NCBI GenBank assembly: GCA_944384475.1
Contig: CALWTN010000054.1
Coordinates: 1-16,891, forward strand
Direction of reading: 5' to 3'
Length of the DNA: 16,891 nucleotides
From: an uncultured Clostridia bacterium
GTDB taxonomy: Bacteria > Bacillota > Clostridia > Christensenellales > UBA1242
Part shown: positions 7,458 through 14,317 of the stretch, in pieces
How the letters are laid out: every line of letters starts with the position of its first letter
How positions within the stretch are numbered: the stretch's first letter is position 1
Program-made: the position numbers and the translations under genes
Notes under the pieces: model-generated
What the model saw: only the letters and a program-made list of their open reading frames with translations
The model's database searches: none
What the model was told of the DNA's origin: nothing

Positions 7458-8453
7458 TTATTCAGCCAGCACTCTTTTCAAAAGTTGCTCGTCACTGATA
7501 AGCTTGCCGCCACCCAAAATTGCAACGTTTTCGCCATCGTCACTGATGGTGAAATTATAAGTCAAGTTGTTTTTCAAAAACTCTTCCAACCCGTTGATCT
7601 TGCTTACGCCTCCTGTAAAGATTACGCCGTTTTTGATTATGTCAGCCGAAATTTCTGGCGGCAGAGTGTTGATAGTCACGTTCACGGTTCTGACAATCTC
7701 TTCCAAAAACGCTTCGAAAACGTGCCTGATATCTTTGCAAGAGACTATCTTTGTTTTAGGCATGTTGCTTGCTCCATCAAGCCCCATAACCTCCATATTC
7801 AACGTGTCGTTTTTGTAAAGCGAACCAATCTCATTTTTAACCCTTTCAGCGGTTGGCAGCCCAATCAATATGCCGTCCTTTGCCATCGCAAGTGCATTTG
7901 AAAGCGCAATATCCATCGCTCTTCCACCTATGCCAAGCGTCACGCCTTTTAAAATTGAGCCAAGATTGACAACGGCTATGTCGGTTGTTGCGCCGCCGAT
8001 ATCCACAATCATGGTTGCCTTTGGTGAAAGAATGTTAACATTTTGTCCAACCAACGCACAAAGCACGCTTGGAATAAGCGAAACTTCATTAAAGCCAAGT
8101 TTTTCAAAAAGTGCATAATATTTATCTTTTTCTTCGCTTGAAAGCCCGCAAGCGGTTAAAACCAAGATGTTGGAAGATTTTTTATACTTAATCTTTTTAA
8201 AAAAGGTTAAAAGCATCAAATATGCATATTCAAAATTCTCAATAACGCCATTCGCCATTGGATTAAATACTTCAACCTCATCCAAGGTTTTCCAAACAAG
8301 TTTTTTTGCTTCGTCACCCACCGCTTTAACTTTGTAGCCTTCTGTGCTTGTTTCAACCGCAACCAAAGTTGGCTCTTTTAAAACAAAGCCCTGCTCTCTG
8401 GCAAAAATAGTGGTGTTAGCTCCGCCGATTTCAATGGCATAGTTATAGCGCAT
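7458..8453 (-). CDS. Divergent MreB-like actin homologue
   Basis: MreB polymers guide cell-wall synthesis along the cylinder. The 331-aa sequence follows the MreB layout: phosphate-1 EIGGANTTIF (8-17, replacing DLGTANT), EPTLVAV (27-33), PMANGVIENFE (65-75, like PLKDGVIADFD), phosphate-2 VDIGGATTDIAVVNLGSI (150-167), TAERVKNEIGS (201-211) and the adenosine motif IFTGGVSKINGLE (278-290). Conserved features are eroded: the EEP segment with the proposed catalytic Glu reads PSV (128-130), the GGG of phosphate-2 is GGA, and the GGG of the adenosine motif is GGV. It is therefore more likely a paralogue with altered ATPase activity than the main MreB. AAGGAGGGG precedes ATG 8453 and overlaps the stop of the upstream gene (9-nt gap), indicating co-translation. 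No MreC/MreD genes are adjacent. Confidence 0.85.
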   Translation of the reverse strand: MRYNYAIEIGGANTTIFAREQGFVLKEPTLVAVETSTEGYKVKAVGDEAKKLVWKTLDEVEVFNPMANGVIENFEYAYLMLLTFFKKIKYKKSSNILVLTACGLSSEEKDKYYALFEKLGFNEVSLIPSVLCALVGQNVNILSPKATMIVDIGGATTDIAVVNLGSILKGVTLGIGGRAMDIALSNALAMAKDGILIGLPTAERVKNEIGSLYKNDTLNMEVMGLDGASNMPKTKIVSCKDIRHVFEAFLEEIVRTVNVTINTLPPEISADIIKNGVIFTGGVSKINGLEEFLKNNLTYNFTISDDGENVAILGGGKLISDEQLLKRVLAE

Positions 8454-8462
8454 TTCCCCTCC

Positions 8463-9941
8463 TTAAATAAGTTGAAGATTTTTCTTGAAGAATTTTCTGT
8501 AATCGCTAGATACTTTCATGCCTTGCATGATTTCATAGGTTGGATCGCTGTTGACGATAAGTTTCATGATGATTGAGTCGCCTAAAATATCGCAAACCAC
8601 ATCGGTGACAACCAACTGTTTAGAGCTGTTTAAAGCCACCGCAAGTTTAACAATCACGCCAAGCTTGCGCACAGCGTTTAAATCCTCATCAGTCAGCAAA
8701 TCCTTGTATTTCATCCATTGCGACAAATTAAAATTATCCGAACTTTGGCACTGGCAAATAAACGCACCAAGCAACAAATCTTTTTGACTAACTCCGCAAA
8801 GGTTTGAGTTTAAAATTGCATAAAAGCCATGTTTTTCATAATCTTCAAAGTTTATCTGCTTGCCGCTGTCAAACATGTAAGCAGCCACACGCAATGGTTT
8901 AACATATGTTCTTGGCAATTTGTGCATAACTTTGAGTTGCTTAAACAATATGCCCGCCATATTAGCAACACGCAAGTTGGTTGAATTTTCATCCTTAACA
9001 AACTCGTAAATATTATCAAACGAAGAGCCAAACAAATCAGAAAAACGCTCTTGCACTTCGCTTGAAACGTTTGAGCAGATCAACCCATGCTTAATATTTG
9101 CAGTTGAAACAGTAATCTCGCTCAATTTCAACTTGTCAAATATTGCACTGATTATTGCTAAGCCAGAAAGCAAAACTTCACTTCTATCGTCCACCAAACC
9201 TTTAACTTTTTTGATTTTTTCTAGGTCAAGTCCTTTAACAAAATTTATAACTTTGCCTTCAAGCAAACTGTTGACGATGTAGTTATTGTCAAGCTCCAAT
9301 GGATAGTGATCTATTTTTCTTGCAACTCTTGCAAAATTAACAAAAGCGTTTCCTGCCCCAACAAAAAAGTCACTCTCATCAACGGATATATTTTTTGCAG
9401 CCATTTCAGCAACAAAAGCCGCTTTCATTTGCTCAAAGTTAAGGTCGCCTTCCATTATGTTTTCATAACCAAACGGCACAATTTCAACGCCAAGCGTAGT
9501 CCTACGATTGTATTTTATAAAATAAGTGTTGTGCGTTGAAACATAAATTATCGTGCCTTTTGAATTGTCAATTTTGTTAATTACAGATGTGTAAATATTT
9601 TTGACAACATCTTCATCTGAAAGAAAGGTAAAACCCATGCCTGTGTTGTTGTAAATTTCTTCAAAAAATCCTCTTTGATTTCTTGCTTGCAAAAGCACGC
9701 TGTTTGCCACAGGAATAATTTTTTTAACATCATTTTCTTCAACAATCGTTCTATACAATTTCAACACGTTAACGACATCTGACATCGTTTTAGGTTTAAG
9801 CAATTTTTCTTCGTTTATGTCTTTTGCTATGCCTGCAAGATCGCTCTCCTGCCTAATTAACTTAAACCTTCCGTTTTTAGTTTGATATATAGACAAAATT
9901 GTGTTTGTGCTTGTCAATTCTACTATTGCAACTTTTTCCAT
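8463..9941 (-). CDS. Ppx/GppA-like protein with degenerate active site
   Basis: Ppx/GppA enzymes hydrolyse polyphosphate or pppGpp using an ASKHA fold and often carry a C-terminal HD-type domain. This 492-aa protein keeps the overall layout: an N-terminal beta segment AIVELTSTNT (5-14), FFVGAGNAFVNFARV (192-206, like GGTxxNLA), DDRSEVLLSGLAIISAIF (251-268), and a C-terminal HD-like stretch (about 349-397). The hallmark residues are missing. The DxGSNS phosphate-1 loop reads VELTSTN, the DIGGGSTE phosphate-2 loop is replaced by YVSTHNTY (133-140), and the HD pair reads FD (357-358) with HHxHS reduced to YEKHG. This points to a pseudoenzyme, perhaps a binding or regulatory protein. It starts 15 nt after the ferredoxin stop (SD AAGGGG) and is tightly coupled to the mreB-like gene. 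The family call is by pattern only. Confidence 0.75.
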   Translation of the reverse strand: MEKVAIVELTSTNTILSIYQTKNGRFKLIRQESDLAGIAKDINEEKLLKPKTMSDVVNVLKLYRTIVEENDVKKIIPVANSVLLQARNQRGFFEEIYNNTGMGFTFLSDEDVVKNIYTSVINKIDNSKGTIIYVSTHNTYFIKYNRRTTLGVEIVPFGYENIMEGDLNFEQMKAAFVAEMAAKNISVDESDFFVGAGNAFVNFARVARKIDHYPLELDNNYIVNSLLEGKVINFVKGLDLEKIKKVKGLVDDRSEVLLSGLAIISAIFDKLKLSEITVSTANIKHGLICSNVSSEVQERFSDLFGSSFDNIYEFVKDENSTNLRVANMAGILFKQLKVMHKLPRTYVKPLRVAAYMFDSGKQINFEDYEKHGFYAILNSNLCGVSQKDLLLGAFICQCQSSDNFNLSQWMKYKDLLTDEDLNAVRKLGVIVKLAVALNSSKQLVVTDVVCDILGDSIIMKLIVNSDPTYEIMQGMKVSSDYRKFFKKNLQLI

Positions 9942-9956
9942 AATAAAAGCCCCTTT

Positions 9957-10127
9957 TTAATCTTCGTTAATTGCACTTACTGGACAACTTGCTTTGCATG
10001 CGCCACAATGAATGCATTTTGTTTTATCAATGCTTGCTTTGCCTTTTTTGTCGAATGAAATTGCCTCAACTGGACAGATGGCAACGCATGTTCCACAACT
10101 TATACATTTTTTTGGATTTACAATCAT
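9957..10127 (-). CDS. Small 2[4Fe-4S] ferredoxin
   Basis: A 56-residue electron carrier of the clostridial ferredoxin type, found by translating the minus strand from ATG 10127. Two classic CxxCxxCxxxCP clusters are visible: C8, C11, C14, C18-P and C38, C41, C44, C48-P, each followed by an AI pair (VEAIS, VSAIN). The length matches minimal bacterial-type ferredoxins. AGAGGTG lies 6 nt before the ATG, and a good promoter sits immediately upstream. The stop codon is only 15 nt from the ATG of the Ppx/GppA-like gene, so it appears to lead that operon. Such ferredoxins usually pair with oxidoreductases, so this company is unusual. Confidence 0.93.
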   Translation of the reverse strand: MIVNPKKCISCGTCVAICPVEAISFDKKGKASIDKTKCIHCGACKASCPVSAINED

Positions 10128-10131
10128 TTTT

Positions 10132-10150
10132 TACACCTCTTACGGGTGTA
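10132..10150 (-). promoter_or_regulatory. Inverted repeat over the ferredoxin transcription start and RBS
   Basis: TACACC (10132-10137) and GGTGTA (10145-10150) form a 6-bp inverted repeat with a 7-base centre. It covers the region from the -10 box through the predicted start near 10143 to the SD. It may be an operator; most of one arm would be untranscribed, so a DNA-binding role is likelier than an RNA hairpin. Confidence 0.35.
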
Positions 10151-10179
10151 TTATATCATAACATATTGAGTTTTGTCCA
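10150..10179 (-). promoter_or_regulatory. Promoter of the ferredoxin operon
   Basis: On the minus strand TGGACA (10174-10179), an 18-base spacer and an extended TGATATAAT with a perfect -10 hexamer (10150-10155) are seen. The predicted start is near 10143, giving a leader of about 16 nt. Confidence 0.7.
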
Positions 10180-10197
10180 CCTTTTTTTGCAAAACTT

Positions 10198-10216
10198 TTT
10201 ACATATATTGTGTAAA
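10198..10216. repeat. Small inverted repeat downstream of the TauE-like pair
   Basis: TTTACA (10198-10203) and TGTAAA (10211-10216) flank a 7-base centre directly after the stop codon at 10217. The stem is weak and lacks a U-run on the minus strand, so it is a poor terminator candidate and could be an operator for the ferredoxin operon. Confidence 0.3.
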
Positions 10217-10588
10217 TTAGGCTTTTTGTTTTTTAACAGCTTTTATAAACTCCACGACAGCCAACAGCGATAAAAACACGCCAAAACACTTTCTTAAAAT
10301 CATACTCGGCAAAACGGTTGCCAAAAACGCCCCTATTGCTGCAAAAATCACACCACCAAGAATAATCCAAAAGATGTTTTTAGTGACGATAAGATTGTTT
10401 TTTGAATGAATGTAAAGCGAAAACACCGCCATGAATAAAAAGGTAAGCAAATTGATGCCTTGGCTGAGCTGCTGATCAAAATGCAAAAAAATTGTAAGCA
10501 AAGGAATAAGCAATGTGCCTCCGCCCATGCCTAAGCCACCAAAAAAACCACCTAAAACACCAAAAAGGATTTGCAAAAATATGTTCAT
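10217..10588 (-). CDS. Half-length TauE/SafE-type membrane permease, second subunit
   Basis: TauE/SafE (DUF81) proteins are membrane permeases proposed to export sulfite or organosulfonates. Full-length members carry two homologous halves. This 123-aa product is one half: the family's glycine-rich signature GGFFGGLGMGGG (13-24) sits in the first hydrophobic segment, and three further hydrophobic stretches follow (about 42-60, 71-92 and 96-115). It overlaps the upstream gene by the ATGA at 10585-10588, a sign of translational coupling, with GAGG about 8 nt before its ATG inside that gene. The two halves probably form a heterodimer equal to one full-length permease. The substrate cannot be read from the sequence. 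Confidence 0.85.
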   Translation of the reverse strand: MNIFLQILFGVLGGFFGGLGMGGGTLLIPLLTIFLHFDQQLSQGINLLTFLFMAVFSLYIHSKNNLIVTKNIFWIILGGVIFAAIGAFLATVLPSMILRKCFGVFLSLLAVVEFIKAVKKQKA

Positions 10589-10992
10589 ATGATCAGCCTC
10601 AGTCCTCCCACCAACATAATCACCGCAAAGATAATCCTAAGCGTTTTTGAGGGTATGTATTTTAACGCTATCGATCCTGCCACGCCACCGACAAGCACGC
10701 CTAAACCCACGCTTAGCAGCGGCAGTGATTGTATCGAACCTTTGAATATGTAAATCGCACAACTTATCAATGACAACGGAAAAATAACGGCGATTGCTGT
10801 TGCGTGCGCACGTTTATTATCTAGCCCCAAACATTTTTCAAGTGTCGGCACACAAAGCATGCCGCCTCCGCCACCAAAAAAACCGTTTAAAAATCCCACT
10901 AACCCGCCAAGCAAAATCAAAAGCAGTTTTTTCTTAACGGGTGTTTTTTGTCGCGATTTTGTTTGAGATGAAGCTAAGTTTGACTTTTTCAT
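10585..10992 (-). CDS. Half-length TauE/SafE-type membrane permease, first subunit
   Basis: The 135-aa product starts with a 22-residue polar, basic segment (MKKSNLASSQTKSRQKTPVK), expected on the cytosolic face. The signature GFFGGGGGM (37-45) sits within the first membrane segment, and hydrophobic segments follow near 64-83, 88-108 and 114-135. The chain ends almost at the edge of the last span. It is homologous to the next gene in glycine motif and span order but is a separate frame, with a 4-base overlap. No SD is visible before ATG 10992. An AATAAT hexamer ends 7 nt upstream, so a leaderless transcript is possible but the -35 region is poor. It is divergent from the large secreted protein gene. 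Confidence 0.82.
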   Translation of the reverse strand: MKKSNLASSQTKSRQKTPVKKKLLLILLGGLVGFLNGFFGGGGGMLCVPTLEKCLGLDNKRAHATAIAVIFPLSLISCAIYIFKGSIQSLPLLSVGLGVLVGGVAGSIALKYIPSKTLRIIFAVIMLVGGLRLII

Positions 10993-11024
10993 GCAATTAT
11001 TATTAATAATTAATTAAAAAATAT

Positions 11025-11053
11025 TTGATTATTACAAAAATTTGTTGTATACT
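11025..11053 (+). promoter_or_regulatory. Promoter of the large secreted repeat protein
   Basis: TTGATT (11025-11030), a 17-base spacer and TATACT (11048-11053) predict a start near 11060, a 25-nt leader containing the SD AAAAGGTG (11073-11080). Confidence 0.65.
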
Positions 11054-11084
11054 AAAACGTAACTCTAACTTTAAAAGGTGTTTT

Positions 11085-14000
11085 ATGACAAAAAAGAAAT
11101 CATTACTTACAACATTATCAATTTTAGGTTTTTCTGTTGCCCTGCCTGTGGCTTTAATGGGTGGGCTGCCAATTTCAACGGCGGGCGCTTCAACCGTATA
11201 TAATGAATGGAACGAAAGCGTTTCTATCACCAACTCAAGTTTTAACTCAATATCCTCTACATATTACGAAGGCGATGTAACTGGTTGGACAAGAAAATGG
11301 GGTAACACTGGCGCAAAGACGATGATCATTGACGTGCAAAACAAGTTTGACACATATTTTCGCTCTACCTACTATTTAAACTCCAACCCAGGCAAGGTGG
11401 GAAACGACAATAAAATTTTGATGATCAACTCCTCCACCACCAATCCAACTTCTGAAAAGTTTACTCCTCAGGAAAAAAGTGAAGGATATGTGTCAAACTC
11501 TATTTCACTTTCAGCAAACTCTTACTACGAGTTTCAAGTGTCTATGAAAACCGCATCTTTCAACGAGGCGCAAGAATTTGCATCAATATATATTTCAGAC
11601 TTGACAGATGAAGATGGCAACGCAATAGATTTTTCGGTCGAAGGGCAAACGGCTTCAACTTGGCAAACATATTATTTTTATATCGCCACTGGAAGCGAGG
11701 CTCAATCGATAACAATAGATCTTTGGCTTGGAACGCAAGAGCATCCATCCACTGGTGTAGCATTCTTTGATGAGGTTAAAGGCACAAAGCTTTCGCAAAA
11801 CGCTTACTATCAAAACATGCAACACAAGGATCAACAAGGCAAGCAATATCTGCAAACAAGCATTGCTGATAGAACTATAATCAACACAGACGAACTCAAC
11901 TTCAATTTTGAAAAGAGTTTGGAAGGCTCGATAAATCAACTTGTAGATTGGACTAAATCTGACAGCTCTATCAATGGACACGCAAGAATTTTGTATCTTA
12001 ATGACGGATCATTTAAAGATGCCACTGGCTTTGAATATCCTGGAAGCGATTTTTCTGCCAACAACACACAAGCAATGGTTTTGTGGGCAAACAACGGCAA
12101 TGTGTCAGTAAAATCTCTTCCACTGCAAATTAATTCACTTGGGCTTTATAAAATCACAATGCATGCAAAAACATCTGGGCTTGAAAGTGGCAATTTTACA
12201 GTTACGGCAACTGAAACGTCAAGCATTAAAGATGAGTTTACTTATCTTGAAAATTACCAACCAAAATCTGCCACCTCTTCTGCTTTAACAGAAGGTTCGG
12301 ATAAATTTATAAATAATTACAGCGAGCTTGTCTTTTACGTTCAAGGACATGACAGATACAATTCTCAAATTCAACTTTCATTAAACCTTGGCAGTGCTGA
12401 AACTGCCGCAACAGGCGCTGTGATCATCGACAATATCACAGTAGAACTGGTTAGCAACGAAGATTTTTCAACTGACGGAAATCTTTTGCAACTTCAAGTT
12501 GCCACTGCAAGCGAAACTTCGATCGCAAACGGCTATTTCAACAAAGCAAACAATGCCGACAACAAACTTACCTTCCCTGTTGCACCAGCTGATTGGACAA
12601 TCACAAAATCAAATCTTACAAACAAGCAAGAGGCAGGAATAATCAATGTTTACGCTCCATATTTTGATGAATACAACTTCTATTGGAAAGATGGATTGGC
12701 AAACCCAGGTTCGCCTGACAAATATTCTTCAACCGCTGATGTAAACAACATTTTAATGATGTATAACCAACGCAGCGACTATCAAACCCTCACCTCCTCA
12801 ACTTTCTCACTTTCAGCCAACACCTACTACAACTTGTCATTTGATTTCAGAACGTATGGCGAAGAAGCAAAATTCAATCTTAAACTTGTGGATGAAGATG
12901 GAGTTGTGCTTTTAAACAAACAAAACATTTCAAACGCTGATTGGAACAAATACGAATGCTTTATAAATTCTGGCGAAGCTTCTTCAAATGTTCAAATAAT
13001 CATCGAGTTTGGTTCGCAAAAAGATAGATCAAGCGGCTACGCATTCTTTGATAATTTCCAACTTCAAACTTCGGATGAAACGGCTTTTGAAAATGCTCAA
13101 GTGCAAATTGACCTTTCGGGATTTATGCTTAACTTAGACCCTAACAATGAAATCACAAACAGTATTTCATCTTCAAACGCTTTTACTGGCAAAGTTGAAT
13201 CCGGATCTTCAAACGCAGCAAAGGGCGGCATTATCAAAGGTGAAGGCAACGATTCGTTTGAATATGTAAATGACAATGGCGAAATAAACTCTATTGATGA
13301 CGGAACACTTAAAAACAATGTGCTGATTATTCAAACTGACTTAGCCTCAACTTATACAATTTCATCTGTTTCAAAAATTGACACCGAGGCTGACAAATAT
13401 TACTCATTGAAATTTAGACTACTCACCTCTTTCCCTTCATTTGACGGAAAACATATCCATGACGGCGAAGAGGTTGACACAAAATTTGGTGTTACAATAG
13501 GGCTAAATGAATTTGGCAAAATTGAAGCACTCACCTCCAACAATGGTTGGACTGAGTATACAATCCTGTTCAAAGCAAGCGAGGCAAAAGAGACATATTT
13601 CGTGTTCAGCTTGGTTTCAGATTGCCTTGACACCACTGGATATGCATATGTAACTGACATTTCTTGGAACGAAAGTGATGCCGACACCTACAATGCAGCC
13701 GCTAACAGCAGCGAATACAACAAAACATTGTTCACATCACAGATAGCATCGTCAACTGATGAAGAACCAGAAGAGCCTGATGACGAAACAACCACAACCC
13801 CTTCAAATAACGATGAAACCTTGTGGCTTTTGATTCCTTCTCTTCTTCTTGGTGTTGTGTTAATCTTTGCAATCGTAATGTATGCTTTAAAACATGTTAA
13901 AGTTAAAAAATCAGACAAAATAAGCAAAGAAAAATATGACAGAACTCAATCTCTCAATGCTGATTTAATTACTAATGAAGCAAAAGAAATACAAAATGCA

Positions 14001-14291
14001 GAAATTGCGCAAGTTGACGATCATATAGCCAAGTTGCAAACTCAACTTCAAGAGCTTGAAGAGGGCAACAAACAAACCATCTCAAAATCAAGAGAACAAG
14101 GTAAAGTGACAAAGACGATTGAAAGACAGTTTAAGGTTTTTGCACAAAAACGTGCTGCCATCCAAAAATCTTTGGACGAACTAAACGAACATAAAGCGTT
14201 TATTCAAACAAAAGACTACTTGATTTCAATCGAAAAACGCATTCTTTCAAACAAGAAAAAGCAGAGTAAGCAAACAAACAATAAAAAATAA
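11085..14291 (+). CDS. Large secreted, membrane-anchored protein with four beta-sandwich (CBM-like) repeats
   Basis: A 1068-aa extracellular protein from ATG 11085 (SD AAAAGGTG). Residues 1-35 form a signal peptide (KKK, hydrophobic core, probable cleavage after AGA). Four divergent repeats of about 200 residues follow (roughly 40-237, 270-457, 476-663, 690-862). Each ends in a (T/S)G-x-A/V-x-x-D-type strand: TGVAFFDEV (223), TGAVIIDNI (443), SGYAFFDNF (650), TGYAYVTDI (851). Repeats 1 and 3 share SLSANSYYEF / SLSANTYYNL, and repeat 3 has NGYF...DW, as in CBM4/9-like galactose-binding folds. An acidic/Thr-rich linker (about 890-910), a membrane span (913-935) and a Lys/Glu-rich cytosolic coiled coil (about 955-1055) complete it. 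There is no catalytic motif, LPXTG or dockerin. The domain class is inferred; glycan binding is untested. Confidence 0.85.
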   Translation: MTKKKSLLTTLSILGFSVALPVALMGGLPISTAGASTVYNEWNESVSITNSSFNSISSTYYEGDVTGWTRKWGNTGAKTMIIDVQNKFDTYFRSTYYLNSNPGKVGNDNKILMINSSTTNPTSEKFTPQEKSEGYVSNSISLSANSYYEFQVSMKTASFNEAQEFASIYISDLTDEDGNAIDFSVEGQTASTWQTYYFYIATGSEAQSITIDLWLGTQEHPSTGVAFFDEVKGTKLSQNAYYQNMQHKDQQGKQYLQTSIADRTIINTDELNFNFEKSLEGSINQLVDWTKSDSSINGHARILYLNDGSFKDATGFEYPGSDFSANNTQAMVLWANNGNVSVKSLPLQINSLGLYKITMHAKTSGLESGNFTVTATETSSIKDEFTYLENYQPKSATSSALTEGSDKFINNYSELVFYVQGHDRYNSQIQLSLNLGSAETAATGAVIIDNITVELVSNEDFSTDGNLLQLQVATASETSIANGYFNKANNADNKLTFPVAPADWTITKSNLTNKQEAGIINVYAPYFDEYNFYWKDGLANPGSPDKYSSTADVNNILMMYNQRSDYQTLTSSTFSLSANTYYNLSFDFRTYGEEAKFNLKLVDEDGVVLLNKQNISNADWNKYECFINSGEASSNVQIIIEFGSQKDRSSGYAFFDNFQLQTSDETAFENAQVQIDLSGFMLNLDPNNEITNSISSSNAFTGKVESGSSNAAKGGIIKGEGNDSFEYVNDNGEINSIDDGTLKNNVLIIQTDLASTYTISSVSKIDTEADKYYSLKFRLLTSFPSFDGKHIHDGEEVDTKFGVTIGLNEFGKIEALTSNNGWTEYTILFKASEAKETYFVFSLVSDCLDTTGYAYVTDISWNESDADTYNAAANSSEYNKTLFTSQIASSTDEEPEEPDDETTTTPSNNDETLWLLIPSLLLGVVLIFAIVMYALKHVKVKKSDKISKEKYDRTQSLNADLITNEAKEIQNAEIAQVDDHIAKLQTQLQELEEGNKQTISKSREQGKVTKTIERQFKVFAQKRAAIQKSLDELNEHKAFIQTKDYLISIEKRILSNKKKQSKQTNNKK

Positions 14292-14315
14292 AAGAAGCCT
14301 AATTTTAGGCTTCTT
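14292..14315. terminator. Bidirectional terminator between the large protein and the zinc-ribbon gene
   Basis: AAGAAGCCTA (14292-14301) pairs with TAGGCTTCTT (14306-14315) around a 4-base loop, followed by T's on the plus strand. It begins right after the stop at 14289-14291 and ends 2 nt before the opposing stop codon at 14318. Confidence 0.88.
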
Positions 14316-14317
14316 TT

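Noticed and set aside
7485..7901. Plus-strand open frame of 138 codons
   Set aside because: Antisense to the mreB-like gene, whose actin motifs are clear on the minus strand.
10198..10216. The small palindrome as a terminator for the TauE-like pair
   Set aside because: The stem is only 6 bp of mostly A-T pairs and lacks a U-run after it on the minus strand, so it is listed as an inverted repeat instead.
9971..10273. Plus-strand open frame of 100 codons
   Set aside because: Antisense to the ferredoxin and its promoter. The minus strand encodes two perfect CxxCxxCxxxCP clusters.
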